DNA of 46,036 nucleotides from Nitrospirota bacterium (GTDB lineage Bacteria; Nitrospirota; Thermodesulfovibrionia; Thermodesulfovibrionales; UBA6898), in the NCBI GenBank assembly GCA_021814475.1, contig JAKAIE010000014.1, positions 1-46,036 of the forward strand, written 5' to 3'. A program made the translations under genes and the position numbers. Positions 1 through 9,138 of this stretch are shown piece by piece (position 1 is the stretch's first letter; every line of letters starts with the position of its first letter). The notes below the pieces were generated by a model. That model was not told the DNA's origin. It made no database searches and worked only from the letters and a program-made list of their open reading frames with translations.

Positions 1-157
1 CCTCTTCCCTCTGCCCCTTTGTATACTCTTTGCCTGTTCCATCGATGACACTCCTCTCAGTTTCCTCAACTTCGAGTGTCACCCTATTTCCTCATTTCCT
101 TGGTATCATAAACTGGTCGTTAGGACAATCAACAACACATCGACGTATACCGGGACG

Positions 158-2131
158 ATGAACGAGACCGCATATACCGATTTTACTGCCCAGAGCACGA
201 ACCTGCTGCGCGGCTCGAATCAGACCATATCTGTCACTATCGGAGGCAGTAATGTAGCTGCACAGACGGTGGCGGCCTTCTTTGACTGGAATCAGAATGG
301 CAGTTTTGCCGATGCCGGCGAAACCGTCACAATCCTGAGTGCGGCCTCCGGAGGCGCTGCCGGCGGCACTACCGGCGGGCCGTATACCGCCAACTTCACG
401 GTACCCGCAGGGGCGACACTCGGTGCAACACGCATGCGCGTGGTCACGGATTACAATCGTGACCCTCTGGCCTCCGGCAATATCGATTACGGCGAGGCGG
501 AAGATTATACCGTTAATGTCATTTCTCCGAATATTGCCCCGACCTTTGTCGGCGCTACCACCACACTGTCGGTCATTTGGAACTCTGGCGCTACCGACAT
601 CACGAGTCTGCTGCACGTGAGCGACACTGATTCCGGACAGACAGAGACCTGGTCGCAGAGCGTGGCCCCCAACCATGGCGGTACTCTCAGCATTTCGGGT
701 GCCACTGCCAGTTCCGGCAGTACGGACATCACCCCTGGAGGCACCATCACCTATGCACCGGCTGCCGGCTACAGCGGTACGGAGACCTTCACCGTGCAGG
801 TGAGCGACGGCACGGCTACTGCTACCAGGACGGTCACGGTAGCGGTAGTGGCCCCGCCGACCACAACGGTATCTTCTGCCTCCCTTTCGGCTGATACCGG
901 CACAAGCAGTACCGATTGGATCACCAACACCGCAAGTCAGACCATCAGCGGCACACTGAGCGCCAACCTTGCCACCGGCGAAAAGGTAGAGGTGTCTTAT
1001 AATGGCGGCTCGACATGGGCCGATGCTACGACATCTACTGTAGGTTCCAGTGCCTGGTCTACCACAACCACCTTGTCCGGCAGCAGCACGTTTGAAGCGC
1101 GCGTCTACAACTCGGCCGGCAGCAGCACTGCCTGGACTCATTCCTATGTGCTGGACACTACCGGGCCGGCGACGACCATAGCGACAGCGGCCTTCTCGGC
1201 CGACACCGGAATGAGCAGCACGGACTTCATAACCCGGACTGCGGCCCAGACGATCAGCGGTACGCTGTCCGCCAATCTTGCGGCCGGGGAAACCGTCTAC
1301 GTCTCGCTCGATAACGGGGCGACGTGGAGTACTGCTGCGGCATCGGTGGGTTCGAACACCTGGTCGCTTGCTGGGCAGACCCTGGCAGGGAGCAACACAC
1401 TGAAGGCCAAGGTGACCGATACAGCAGGCAACGACGGGACCGTATTCAGCCAGGCCTATGTGCTCGACACTGTTGCCCCGACGATCAGCATTTCAGCCCC
1501 GGCGTCTGCAAGTACGGTATCAGGACCGGTGGACTATACGATCACCTATACTGGTGCGGATGCCGTAACCCTCGCAGACGGGGATGTGACAATCGATACG
1601 ACCGGTACCGCAACAGGTACTGCCGCGGTGAGCGGGAACGGGACATCAAGCCGCACCGTGACGATAAGCGGGATAACAGGGACAGGCACGATCGGTATCA
1701 GCATCGCAGCCGGCACCGCCTCCGACTCTGCAGGCAATACGGCGTCTGCTGCAGGGCCGAGTGCGACATTCATGGTCATGCCGACTGTCTTATATGTGAT
1801 TGAGGGGGGCTTGTCAGGCGGGCTGTGCGATACGTGGGCGAACGCCTGCGACCTACAATACGCCCTCGGCAATGCTCCCTCGGGTGTGGAGATATGGGTG
1901 AAGACAGGGACGTATACCCCGACCACGGGAACGGACCGTACCGTAAATTTCAGGCTCAAAAGCGGGGTGGCCCTCTACGGCGGGTTTGCAGGGACCGAGA
2001 CGGCCCGTTCCGAGCGGGATTTTGGAGCTAACCTCACGGTCCTCAGCGGAGATATCGGTACAGCCGGACTGAATACCGACAATTCATATCACGTGATCCC
2101 TCGGGCCTGCAGGACAACGGCGGCTCGATGA
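158..2131 (+). CDS. Secreted GEVED/Ig-like/beta-helix surface protein, upstream fragment of a broken gene
   Basis: Repetitive Thr/Ser/Gly-rich extracellular protein. Domains in order (numbered from the ATG at 158): a GEVED-type domain to about residue 121 (motifs [14 protein letters not shown] and YGEAEDYTV), a cadherin/tandem-95-like domain 125-231, two similar Ig-like domains 235-440 (shared motif [13 protein letters not shown] or [13 protein letters not shown]), a third Ig-like unit 441-540, then the first turns of a choice-of-anchor-Q-type beta-helix ([20 protein letters not shown]). The frame is open to the left window edge and GEVED similarity already begins near base 125, so 158 is only the first ATG and the true N-terminus is missing. 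The 3' end stops abruptly after NSYHVIP with an unrelated 9-residue tail. The rest of the ancestral protein continues in another frame at 2128, so this is probably a pseudogene fragment. Confidence 0.7.
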   Translation: MNETAYTDFTAQSTNLLRGSNQTISVTIGGSNVAAQTVAAFFDWNQNGSFADAGETVTILSAASGGAAGGTTGGPYTANFTVPAGATLGATRMRVVTDYNRDPLASGNIDYGEAEDYTVNVISPNIAPTFVGATTTLSVIWNSGATDITSLLHVSDTDSGQTETWSQSVAPNHGGTLSISGATASSGSTDITPGGTITYAPAAGYSGTETFTVQVSDGTATATRTVTVAVVAPPTTTVSSASLSADTGTSSTDWITNTASQTISGTLSANLATGEKVEVSYNGGSTWADATTSTVGSSAWSTTTTLSGSSTFEARVYNSAGSSTAWTHSYVLDTTGPATTIATAAFSADTGMSSTDFITRTAAQTISGTLSANLAAGETVYVSLDNGATWSTAAASVGSNTWSLAGQTLAGSNTLKAKVTDTAGNDGTVFSQAYVLDTVAPTISISAPASASTVSGPVDYTITYTGADAVTLADGDVTIDTTGTATGTAAVSGNGTSSRTVTISGITGTGTIGISIAAGTASDSAGNTASAAGPSATFMVMPTVLYVIEGGLSGGLCDTWANACDLQYALGNAPSGVEIWVKTGTYTPTTGTDRTVNFRLKSGVALYGGFAGTETARSERDFGANLTVLSGDIGTAGLNTDNSYHVIPRACRTTAAR

Positions 2132-4167
2132 TGACAATAGCCGTTCTTTCCGGAAGCCCTGCGATAAACGCAGGCGACCCCTCCTCCTGCCCGTCTTCGG
2201 ATCAGAGAGGCGTTGTAAGGCCGCAGGGGGCCGGCTGTGACATCGGGGCTTACGAATTCGTCACAGGGACAACAACGACCCTTGTATCGGCTCCGAACCC
2301 GTCAGCGTACGGGGAATCCGTCACCTTCACGGCAACAGTCGCCGACAGCGAGGCGGGAAGCGTCCCGACAGGCACGGTAACCTTCATGGACGGCGCTACG
2401 CCCCTGGGTATAGCAACCCTGGACGGCACGGCCCATGCAGTTTTCTCGACAGCGGCGCTTGCAGCTGGAAGCCATGAGATTACCGCGGTCTATGGGGGAG
2501 ATACGAGCTTCGTGACATCCACTTCGGCTCCTCTGACCCAGTCGGTAGTGCAGGCTGCAACGACCACCACCATCACCGGTGACGCACCCGATCCTTCGGT
2601 GACTGGCCAGGCCGTCACCGTCACTTATACCATAATTCCCGTGGCCCCGGGCAGCGGCACACCCACGGGAGACGTGACGGTCTCGGACGGGACGAACACC
2701 TGTACCGGCACTGTCGCCGCAGGGGGCTGCAGCATCACCTTTGCGATACCGGGGACAGGAACCCTTACCGCAACCTATGCAGGCGACGCCAATTTCACGG
2801 GCAGCGTCTCCCCCGGTGAGACGCACACAGTCAACAAGGCTGCGACAACCACGGCAATTACCGTCGATGCGCCCGATCCATCACTGGCGGGTCAGACTGT
2901 GACGGTATCCTATGGCGTGACTGTAGCAGCCCCGGGCAGCGGTACACCGACGGGCAACGTAACTGTCACAGACGGCGCCTCCAGCTGCACCGGCACTGTG
3001 GCAGCCGGCTCATGCATTGTTGCCCTGACAACGGCAGGTGCGCATACCCTTACCGCAACCTATGCAGGGGATGCAAATTATGTCGGAAGCGTTTCAGCTG
3101 GTGAGTCTCATACGGTAGACAAGTCGGGGACGACAACTGCGATAACATCAGACACACCCGATCCTTCGGTTATCGGTCAGATCGTGACGGTATCCTACAG
3201 CGTTACCGCGACAGCCCCGGGCAGCGGCACACCTGCAGGAAACGTAACAGTTTCAGACGGAGTGAACAGTTGCACAAGTACCGTTGCAGCAGGCTCATGC
3301 AGTCTTGCATTGGCAACGTCCGGCCCCCGTACGCTTACAGCAACATATGCAGGGGATGCGAACTTCAACGGCAGCAGCGGCACTGCAGCACATGCTGTAC
3401 TGTTCCAATATCTGCTCGGCCTGTCAACGAGCGGCAGCGGGACCGTGACCGGGAACATGATCGGCGTCGAAGGCGACGGAATCAACTGCGGGTCAAACTG
3501 TTCCGAAACCTACAATCAGGGGACTGTTGTGATCCTCACCGCTGTGCCGGCGGCAGGCTGGAATTTCAAAACCTGGGCCGGAGATCCTGACTGTTCAGAC
3601 GGACAGGTGACAGTAAACGGTGCCATGACCTGCGAGGCGGTTTTTGTCCTCAATAACAGTGTGACCTTCCCCGCGGCAACAGGTAATGGCGACATCACCC
3701 TTGTGACGAACAGCCCCGGCTGCGGGTTCACTTCCTGGGGAGCGAAGACAGAGGCCCAGACAGGTGATGACGCTGCGTTTGAGTATCCTTACGGTCTTGT
3801 GGAGTTCACGCTCAACTGCGCAGATGCGGACGTCACAATAACCTTCCCGGGAAGTGTCATCGGGAGTACCTATAGAAAATATGGCCCCACGACTCCCGGC
3901 CTTGTCTCGACGTCCGCCTGGTATACTCTGGGTAACGTCACTGACAACGGCAACAATTCGGTCACCCTGCACCTCCACGACGGTCAACTGGGAGACGACA
4001 CAGGTGTCGACGGGATCATCGTCGACCAGGGCGGAGTTGCTCAGCCGGCGGGAAAAGGTCCTGTTGATGTGCCGACTATGACGGAATGGGGAATGATCGT
4101 ATTCATGGTGCTGGCCGGCCTCGGGGCTGTCCGGTATCTGAGGAAAACGGGAGTCATCCGGGGATAA
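2128..4167 (+). CDS. Ig-repeat surface protein with choice-of-anchor U domain and IPTL-CTERM, downstream part of the broken gene
   Basis: 679 residues. The first 47 residues match the end of a choice-of-anchor-Q beta-helix ([29 protein letters not shown]). Four Ig-like domains of the Big_3_5 kind follow (about 49-425); the last three repeat with an exact 95-residue period. Next is a Cys-containing bacterial repeat domain (about 428-510), a choice-of-anchor U-like domain (about 512-645), and a C-terminal IPTL-CTERM-like sorting signal: VPTMTEWGM, one membrane helix and a basic tail (646-679). There is no signal peptide, and the start ATG overlaps the stop of the upstream ORF in the string ATGATGA without a convincing Shine-Dalgarno. 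Just upstream in this frame the residues read GLQDNGGS, the usual lead-in to this motif, so translation originally came from further upstream. A strong terminator follows. Domain calls are from memory of the families. Confidence 0.75.
   Translation: MMTIAVLSGSPAINAGDPSSCPSSDQRGVVRPQGAGCDIGAYEFVTGTTTTLVSAPNPSAYGESVTFTATVADSEAGSVPTGTVTFMDGATPLGIATLDGTAHAVFSTAALAAGSHEITAVYGGDTSFVTSTSAPLTQSVVQAATTTTITGDAPDPSVTGQAVTVTYTIIPVAPGSGTPTGDVTVSDGTNTCTGTVAAGGCSITFAIPGTGTLTATYAGDANFTGSVSPGETHTVNKAATTTAITVDAPDPSLAGQTVTVSYGVTVAAPGSGTPTGNVTVTDGASSCTGTVAAGSCIVALTTAGAHTLTATYAGDANYVGSVSAGESHTVDKSGTTTAITSDTPDPSVIGQIVTVSYSVTATAPGSGTPAGNVTVSDGVNSCTSTVAAGSCSLALATSGPRTLTATYAGDANFNGSSGTAAHAVLFQYLLGLSTSGSGTVTGNMIGVEGDGINCGSNCSETYNQGTVVILTAVPAAGWNFKTWAGDPDCSDGQVTVNGAMTCEAVFVLNNSVTFPAATGNGDITLVTNSPGCGFTSWGAKTEAQTGDDAAFEYPYGLVEFTLNCADADVTITFPGSVIGSTYRKYGPTTPGLVSTSAWYTLGNVTDNGNNSVTLHLHDGQLGDDTGVDGIIVDQGGVAQPAGKGPVDVPTMTEWGMIVFMVLAGLGAVRYLRKTGVIRG
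2554..3402 (+). repeat. Three tandem 285-bp repeats encoding Ig-like domains
   Basis: Units begin at 2554, 2839 and 3124, an exact 285-bp (95-codon) period. Each has the ordered landmarks TTT-I-T, PDPS, GQ-VTV-Y, APGSGTP, VTVSDG or VTVTDG, C-x-[15 protein letters not shown]. The DNA is diverged but still clearly related, for example the stretch encoding APGSGTP in all three. The third unit is slightly shorter at its end. Such repeats can expand or contract by recombination and are a hazard for short-read assembly. Confidence 0.85.
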
Positions 4168-4187
4168 GGCCGCCCCCAGCACGTAAG

Positions 4188-4222
4188 AAAAAAGGCGAGG
4201 GGAATTCCCCTCGCCTTTTTTC
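4188..4222 (+). terminator. Rho-independent terminator after the IPTL-CTERM protein
   Basis: Perfect 15-bp inverted repeat (4188-4202 and 4207-4221) around an AATT loop. The GC-rich core GGCGAGGGG is flanked by an A-run on the left arm and a T-run on the right arm. It lies 20 bases after the stop codon at 4167. Because both arms carry A/T tails it could work in both directions. Confidence 0.92.
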
Positions 4223-4487
4223 TTTGACAGCCGGAGCTGCCCATCTGACTGTCTGGTGAGCGGTCTTCCGCCGGTAAATGGTTCTTCTCCCTTTTCGTAA
4301 TCAAGCCTGACAGTCCGCTTACGATTGACTTACATACAAATCAGACCGGCCCGGATTGCTACTTGTACGAATTGTAATGATAATAAATAGTAGAGAGGTG
4401 CTGTTTGTTTTATATAACGAATGAATAATTATGTAAATATATAAAGAGGCCGTCAGCCGGGATTGGAGAGGGCAGCTGATAATATTT
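4223..4487. other. AT-rich intergenic region upstream of the diguanylate cyclase
   Basis: No gene is visible. The stretch from about 4360 to 4445 is much more AT-rich than its surroundings (many TAAT, TTAT and ATAT steps) and is the likely promoter region of the gene at 4488. I cannot assign a convincing -35/-10 pair; the best is TTGTTT at 4405-4410 with TAATTA at 4426-4431, whose 15-nt spacer is short. Confidence 0.35.
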
Positions 4488-6371
4488 ATGCGAAAACATT
4501 GGACCATGGTAAAAATGGTGTGCATCGGTTCCCTTCTTGGAGTTCTATTTTGGCTCCTGGACTCGGCTGTTGATTCTTTTCTGCAACATTCCTCGTTTCT
4601 TTCGCGGGTGCTCTCCTCTGATACGGGGGAGCTCTGGATGAGGCTCTTTGTGCTGTTTTCCTTTATCGGTTTCGGCTTCTACGCTGCGGCTATTATTGTG
4701 CGCGCGGAGAGGGCTGAAGAGATGTCGCGGCGGGACAGGGAATTCGCCGAAATGGTCATCAACGGCATGCATGACGCCATTTCAGTGATCGATGTGCGTG
4801 ACTTCAGGATAGTGGATGTCAATGCGGCATTCCTCTCGGATCTGGGACTGACCAGGGATGAGGTCATAGGGAAGACCTGCCATGAAGTGACGCATCGGTC
4901 TCCCCTCCCCTGCGCCGCACCTGACGATCCCTGTCCTCTTTGCGATACGGTCCGCCTTCACAAGTACGCCACGTATGAACATGTCCACTACACCTCGGAC
5001 GGCAGAAAGGTCTACGCAGAGGTTTCGACCAATCCGATACGGGACGACAGTGGCCGGGTCGTGAAGGTCATTCACGTATCGAGGAATATCAGCGAGCGAA
5101 AGGCCGCGGAAACGGAGATGCGGAAGCTTTCTACAGCGGTCGAAAAGGCGGCCGACGTGGTCGTCATAACGGACAGCAAGGGTATTATCGAATACGTCAA
5201 TCCCGCCTTCGAGACGGTCACCGGCTACACAAGGGAGGAGGCCGAGGGAAGGACCCCCAGCATGCTGAAGTCCGGGCTTCACGGAGAAGGGTTTTACAGG
5301 GAACTGTGGGATACAATCCTTTCGGGGAACATATATCGCAATGTCTTCGTCAACCGGAAGAAAAACGGGGAACTCTACTACGACGAATGCACGATTACGC
5401 CGATGCGCAATGGACAGGGCGCGATCACCCATTTTATCGCCACGGCAAAGGTCATCACTGACAGGATAATGGCCGAGAACGCACTGAGAGAGAGCGAAGA
5501 GAGGATGCGCACCATCACCCAGATGGCCGCCAACGCGATAGTGATGATCGACGCTGCCGGGGCGGTATCATTCTGGAACCCGGCTGCTGAAAAACTGTTC
5601 GGGTACTCGGCGGGAGAGGCGTTAGGGAAGGACCTGCATGAAATTATAGTCCCGCTGCGGCATTACGAGGATTTCCGGAAGGGGTTTGCGGGGTTTGCGA
5701 AGACTGGGGAAGGAGCAATTGTTGGCAGGACGCTGGAGATGGTCGCGCAGAGGAAAGATGGGACAGAGTTCCCGGTGGATCTCTCCATATCGGGCATCAG
5801 CATCAACGAGCAATGGCACGCAGTGGGGATAATCAGGGACATCACGGATAGGAAAGAGGCTGAGCATAAATTGAGGGAGTATGCGGAAAAGGACGCGCTT
5901 ACCGGAGTCTTTAACAGAAGAAAATTCTACGAGCTCCTCGGGCAGGAGAAGGAGAGGGCGGTGAGATACACCAGGTCCCTTTCCCTTGTCATGTTCGATA
6001 TCGACTATTTCAAGGCGGTAAACGACACCTATGGCCATGCTGCCGGAGACAGGGTGCTCAGGAAGACGGCATCGGTGGTGACAGAGCATATAAGGAAATC
6101 GGATGTTCTGGGCCGTGTCGGCGGGGAGGAATTTGCGGTAGTGGCTGCCGAGACAACGGCGGAGAGCGCTTTGGCCCTTGCCGAGAAGATCAGGTGCGCG
6201 GTCGAAATGGCGGAGCACGACCAGGTCGGAAGAGTTACTATCAGCATCGGCGTTTCGGCATATGAAGACGGCCTTACACTCGATGAGTTTGTCCGCAGGG
6301 CCGATGAGGCCCTCTATGCGGCCAAAAATAACGGCAGGAACAGGGTGGAAGGCTACAGTGCGTCCGGATAA
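4488..6371 (+). CDS. Membrane-anchored diguanylate cyclase with three PAS domains
   Basis: 627 residues. Predicted to make cyclic di-GMP from two GTP in response to signals sensed by PAS domains at the inner membrane. Two N-terminal membrane helices (about 8-28 and 49-72) bracket a short periplasmic loop. Three PAS/PAC modules follow (about 82-205, 210-330, 335-455), and then a GGDEF domain (about 465-622). The active-site motif is intact as GGEEF (545-549), and an inhibitory I-site RKSD sits at 536-539, five residues upstream, so product inhibition is expected. The first PAS carries a Cys cluster (TCHEV, PCAAP, PCPLC). The start at 4488 has a GGAGAGGG about 15 nt upstream, which is a long spacing. 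No EAL domain. Transcribed alone after a terminator; nothing shows what it regulates. Confidence 0.93.
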   Translation: MRKHWTMVKMVCIGSLLGVLFWLLDSAVDSFLQHSSFLSRVLSSDTGELWMRLFVLFSFIGFGFYAAAIIVRAERAEEMSRRDREFAEMVINGMHDAISVIDVRDFRIVDVNAAFLSDLGLTRDEVIGKTCHEVTHRSPLPCAAPDDPCPLCDTVRLHKYATYEHVHYTSDGRKVYAEVSTNPIRDDSGRVVKVIHVSRNISERKAAETEMRKLSTAVEKAADVVVITDSKGIIEYVNPAFETVTGYTREEAEGRTPSMLKSGLHGEGFYRELWDTILSGNIYRNVFVNRKKNGELYYDECTITPMRNGQGAITHFIATAKVITDRIMAENALRESEERMRTITQMAANAIVMIDAAGAVSFWNPAAEKLFGYSAGEALGKDLHEIIVPLRHYEDFRKGFAGFAKTGEGAIVGRTLEMVAQRKDGTEFPVDLSISGISINEQWHAVGIIRDITDRKEAEHKLREYAEKDALTGVFNRRKFYELLGQEKERAVRYTRSLSLVMFDIDYFKAVNDTYGHAAGDRVLRKTASVVTEHIRKSDVLGRVGGEEFAVVAAETTAESALALAEKIRCAVEMAEHDQVGRVTISIGVSAYEDGLTLDEFVRRADEALYAAKNNGRNRVEGYSASG

Positions 6372-6486
6372 CTGAAAAGGGACAATTGCGTTGCCGGCGA
6401 GATGACATGAGTTGACAGAAGCATTTATGGGGCTGCATTATAAGTCCGCCGAGCGGCTCGATATACAAATGAAACAGGGGGGAGTA

Positions 6487-7167
6487 ATGTATTCACGAAG
6501 AAGACAATTGAGGAATTGTATCGTCGCTGTAGCCCTGCTTGTGTTCGTGAGCATGCTTTGGGGGTGCGGGAAGTGGGGATGGGAAAATGTGCAGCCTTCA
6601 CATGCGCCCTCTGCGCCGGCTAATGTGACGGCAACCTCCGGGAATGGAACGGTCACCATCAAGTGGGATGCTTCATCGGGCGCAGCCTCATACAATATTT
6701 ACTACAGCGTGCAAAGTGGTGTCACGAAAAAGTCCGGCGTCCAGATAGCCGGGGTGACGAGTCCTTATGTTGTTTCGGGTCTGTCGAATGATACTCAATA
6801 TTACTTTGTCGTCACCGCGGACAGTTCCAGCGGGGAGAGTGTCGAATCGGCGCAGGTCTCAGCAATTCCCACTGCGTTGATTCAGGTGCCGGCCACGCCG
6901 GTGAACGTAACGGCAACCCCCCTGGATGGCGCGGCAATCATTTCCTGGAGTTTATCCTCAGGCGCCACATCGTATAATATCTACTATGCAACGGTGAGCG
7001 GCAATGTGATGGCGACCGGTTTGAAGATAGCCGGGGTAGCAAGTCCCCAGACCGTCAGCGGCCTGACAGATGGTGTCACCTATTTCTTTGTGGTGACCGC
7101 GGTTAATTCCGTCATGGAGAGCACCGGGTCAGCCGAGGTCTCGGTAACGCCTGCCTTTGGACTCTGA
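6487..7167 (+). CDS. Lipoprotein with two fibronectin type III domains
   Basis: 226 residues from the ATG at 6487, which has a very strong AGGGGGGAG just upstream. A longer in-frame ATG at 6412 lacks this. The N-terminus is a lipoprotein signal: three arginines, a hydrophobic stretch and LWGC with the acceptor cysteine at 27. Trp at the lipobox -2 position is unusual. Two similar fibronectin III domains follow (about 40-122 and 128-218), each with PANVTAT or PVNVTAT, SYNIYY, SGL and TYFFVVTA or QYYFVVTA landmarks. Likely exposed in the periplasm or on the outer membrane, with a binding or scaffolding role. The specific function is unknown. Confidence 0.85.
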   Translation: MYSRRRQLRNCIVAVALLVFVSMLWGCGKWGWENVQPSHAPSAPANVTATSGNGTVTIKWDASSGAASYNIYYSVQSGVTKKSGVQIAGVTSPYVVSGLSNDTQYYFVVTADSSSGESVESAQVSAIPTALIQVPATPVNVTATPLDGAAIISWSLSSGATSYNIYYATVSGNVMATGLKIAGVASPQTVSGLTDGVTYFFVVTAVNSVMESTGSAEVSVTPAFGL

Positions 7168-7467
7168 TGTCTGTGAATAAGTCTTTTTGACGGCAGACAT
7201 TTTGTAAGATTCCGATCCGGCCAGGGGCTGGAGGACAAGCTATTCCTCCGCCATTCTGGTATGCTAGTTCATGGGCTAAAGACCGCATCCTGACAGGAGG
7301 ACCGGACGGCGAGGTGATGCCTCTAAAAAGAGCCTGGCTCCCGACACCGTTCATTCGGTTTGATTCCCACCCCTTCCTGTAAAACTTTCCTTCAGGTGCC
7401 GGCAATGACGGGTCGCGGGCGGCTTGGTCCTGATGAATCCATGCCGGTGCAACGGGGAGCCGGCTGC
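7168..7467. other. 300-bp intergenic region with no recognised gene
   Basis: No ORF in this stretch has both a good start site and a recognisable product. It contains a small inverted repeat, GGAGGA (7230-7235) and TCCTCC (7244-7249), with an 8-nt loop and no T-run. A segment near 7350 (GGTTTGATTCC) faintly resembles a tRNA T-arm but cannot be folded into a tRNA. It may hold a leader or the remains of a gene. Confidence 0.4.
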
Positions 7468-7794
7468 ATGCAGGCGATTGGCGGGATGGAAAAAGAAAAG
7501 GAGACCGACTTGGCAGAAGGCGACAATAAAATGAAATGCTGGGATTACAATGACTGCGGACATGGAAAGGACTCATTATGCCCCGCTGTCGAACAGAAGG
7601 CAGGGAGATCGTGCTGGCTAGTGGCAAAGACCTTATGCGGGGGCAAGGTGCATGGTATGCATCCACAGAGAAGCAAAGCATGCGGGGGATGTGGGTTTTA
7701 TATTTATAGTCATCTTTCAAAACCTACGGCGGGCAGGCCAATCCTTGGGGAGAAAAGACCTGTGAAAGTGTCCCGCAGTAAACTGCCGCATTGA
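7468..7794 (+). CDS. Two-CW domain protein (small Cys-rich protein)
   Basis: 108 residues from the ATG at 7468, chosen because GGGGAG lies 8 nt upstream. Later in-frame ATGs at 7486 and 7531 are possible, and 7486 would give an N-terminus the same length as that of the paralogue at 17189. The core has the two-CW pattern: KCWDYNDCGH, then CPAV, then SCWLVAKTLCGG, then ACGGCGFY. That is two Cys-Trp pairs and eight cysteines likely to bind metal. This module is often joined to sensor domains in Nitrospirota and Desulfobacterota; here it stands nearly alone, with a basic C-terminal tail. Its biochemical role is not known. The protein at 17189-17428 is a clear relative. Confidence 0.75.
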   Translation: MQAIGGMEKEKETDLAEGDNKMKCWDYNDCGHGKDSLCPAVEQKAGRSCWLVAKTLCGGKVHGMHPQRSKACGGCGFYIYSHLSKPTAGRPILGEKRPVKVSRSKLPH

Positions 7795-7866
7795 CAACAG
7801 AAGGCCGGGGGATGCGGCATATCGTCGACTGACTGTCCTCAGGCGTACGGAAGATATAATTACAGC

Positions 7867-8211
7867 ATGAGAATATGGGACATACCTCCCGGCAGATTGT
7901 GCCGTAATCATCTGCTGGGGGAGCATAATGAACTCCATGCTATTTGGAATATACTGACGCAGGGGAAGAAAGGGTATGCGAATCATCCCGAGACAAAGAG
8001 ATGGCAGGGGAAACTGGGGGCCCTGTACAAGGTCCATGAGACCATTGTGAGGGAAATGATTGCCAGAGGGTACCGGCATCAGAGCCCTCTGGACAGGGCA
8101 CAGGCCACGGGGAGCCGTGTTCAGACCACCCTTGTGGACCCGGTAGAAAGGCAGATTGAAATCCTGCGGGGAAAAGGCTGTGATTGCGATGTCGGGTTGC
8201 GCGGATTATAA
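7867..8211 (+). CDS. Pyrimidine dimer DNA glycosylase (T4 endonuclease V-like)
   Basis: 114 residues matching the Pyr_excise family over its whole length. In T4 endonuclease V this family cuts the glycosidic bond at UV-induced cyclobutane pyrimidine dimers and then nicks the abasic site, starting base-excision repair. The conserved segment CRNHLLGEHNEL aligns with the T4 active-site helix; His15, Glu19 and Glu22 match T4 His16, Glu20 and the catalytic Glu23. Other family landmarks are HPETKRW, RGYRHQSPLD and LRGKGCDCDV. A TATAAT hexamer at 7855-7860 is only 6 nt before the ATG, and the nearest Shine-Dalgarno-like GGAAG is 13 nt away, so a leaderless or very short-leader mRNA is possible. Phage-type enzymes of this family have spread widely in bacteria. 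Confidence 0.85.
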   Translation: MRIWDIPPGRLCRNHLLGEHNELHAIWNILTQGKKGYANHPETKRWQGKLGALYKVHETIVREMIARGYRHQSPLDRAQATGSRVQTTLVDPVERQIEILRGKGCDCDVGLRGL

Positions 8212-8229
8212 TCACTAGAGGAATGCATC

Positions 8230-8589
8230 ATGTTTGAACACCACAAAGAACCCCTGAAGTCCACCGGGGAGTTTGTTTCCAGGCAAATTCAGTATCTTGC
8301 CTTTGCTCTTGTGATCCTTTCATTTTCTCTTGGCATCGGGACTCTCGGCTATCATTTGACGGGGAAACTTCAATGGCTTGATTCATTTCTGAATGCATCC
8401 ATGATCCTGACAGGAATGGGGCCGGTCGACAAGATGGAAACCGAGGGCGGCAAGATATTTTCGGCTCTGTATGCCCTTTTTAGCGGCGTCGCCTTCCTGA
8501 CGTTTGTGGGTGTTCTGTTTGCACCCGTGTATCATAGGTTCCTGCATAAATTCCACCTGGATATCGATGATAATAAGGGTGATGAATAA
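8230..8589 (+). CDS. Small 2TM ion-channel-like membrane protein
   Basis: 119 residues, 18 nt after the glycosylase gene, with AGAGG 8 nt before the ATG. Two membrane helices (about 22-43 and 78-100) flank a re-entrant-looking segment with NASMILTGMGPVD. The layout M1, pore loop, M2 is like the Ion_trans_2 potassium channels, but the selectivity-filter position reads TGMGPVD instead of TVGYGD, so K+ selectivity cannot be assumed. The end of M2 carries APVYHRFLHKFHLD, a conserved-looking tail, followed by a short acidic terminus. Related short proteins are often annotated as two-pore-domain channel family or hypothetical. The spacing suggests co-transcription with 7867-8211, but a functional link is not evident. 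Confidence 0.75.
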   Translation: MFEHHKEPLKSTGEFVSRQIQYLAFALVILSFSLGIGTLGYHLTGKLQWLDSFLNASMILTGMGPVDKMETEGGKIFSALYALFSGVAFLTFVGVLFAPVYHRFLHKFHLDIDDNKGDE

Positions 8590-8724
8590 TCTGACGGAGG
8601 GCCGGGTGCCTTGAAGGGCGCAGGAGAACCATATGGCCCGGGGCATGTCCGGATAAACCCGCCGTATTGACTGTCGCCTATGGGGTGCCTCACCGCAGAA
8701 ACATGTCTCCCGTACCCTGTTTGC

Positions 8725-8925
8725 TTACCGGCGGGCCAACTTCTTTTTAGGGATGCAGTTTGCCATAGCCATATCGTTTTCGTACAGATATTCGGACAGT
8801 GTCGGGCAGAGCCTGTAGGTCTGCTTAAAACAGTATGTTTCCATCCTGTCGATGCTCGGAACATACCGTGCCTCGGATGCTCCGCATGTGCCAATGTAGC
8901 CTTCTTCAAAATAGGGGCAACTCAT
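8725..8925 (-). CDS. 66-residue Cys-containing hypothetical protein
   Basis: The ATG at 8925 (minus) is preceded by AGGAGGG at short spacing, which argues for this start rather than the longer frame from 8991. The protein begins MSCPYFEEGY and has cysteines at 3, 14, 32, 40 and 57, with CFKQTYRLCP in the middle and a basic end (KKKLARR). The Cys spacing suggests a small metal-binding or redox protein. I recall similar short proteins in Nitrospirota and Desulfobacterota but know no function. It stands alone between convergent and tandem neighbours; about 135 bp to its left and 210 bp to its right are without genes. Confidence 0.65.
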   Translation of the reverse strand: MSCPYFEEGYIGTCGASEARYVPSIDRMETYCFKQTYRLCPTLSEYLYENDMAMANCIPKKKLARR

Positions 8926-9138
8926 AGGCCCTCCTGCAAAACTATATCGAAATAATTGTATGCAGAAAGAGTAGCATTCAACTATGAACATAATTTGAAG
9001 TTGGTGGCGGGAATTCGTGAACGGAATAAAACCTTCCCCTCAGGCCTGAATGTTTCGCCGCTGCCAGGACAATGCCGCAATGTTCCAGGAATGGTACAGA
9101 GCCCGAAAGACAGCCCCGGCGTGCAGCCGTATCCGGCT

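Noticed and set aside
92..1141. Long minus-strand ORF opposite the surface-protein gene
   Set aside because: Composition is Gly/Arg/Cys-rich and resembles no family; the plus strand carries clear Ig/GEVED domains, so this is a shadow of biased codon use.
7340..7380. Possible tRNA T-arm (GGTTTGATTCC)
   Set aside because: The flanks do not pair to form a T-stem and no acceptor or anticodon arm can be built.
9125..9138. Hairpin AGCCG/CGGCT after the hybrid kinase stop
   Set aside because: Only 5 bp and no T-run on the minus strand; too weak to call a terminator.
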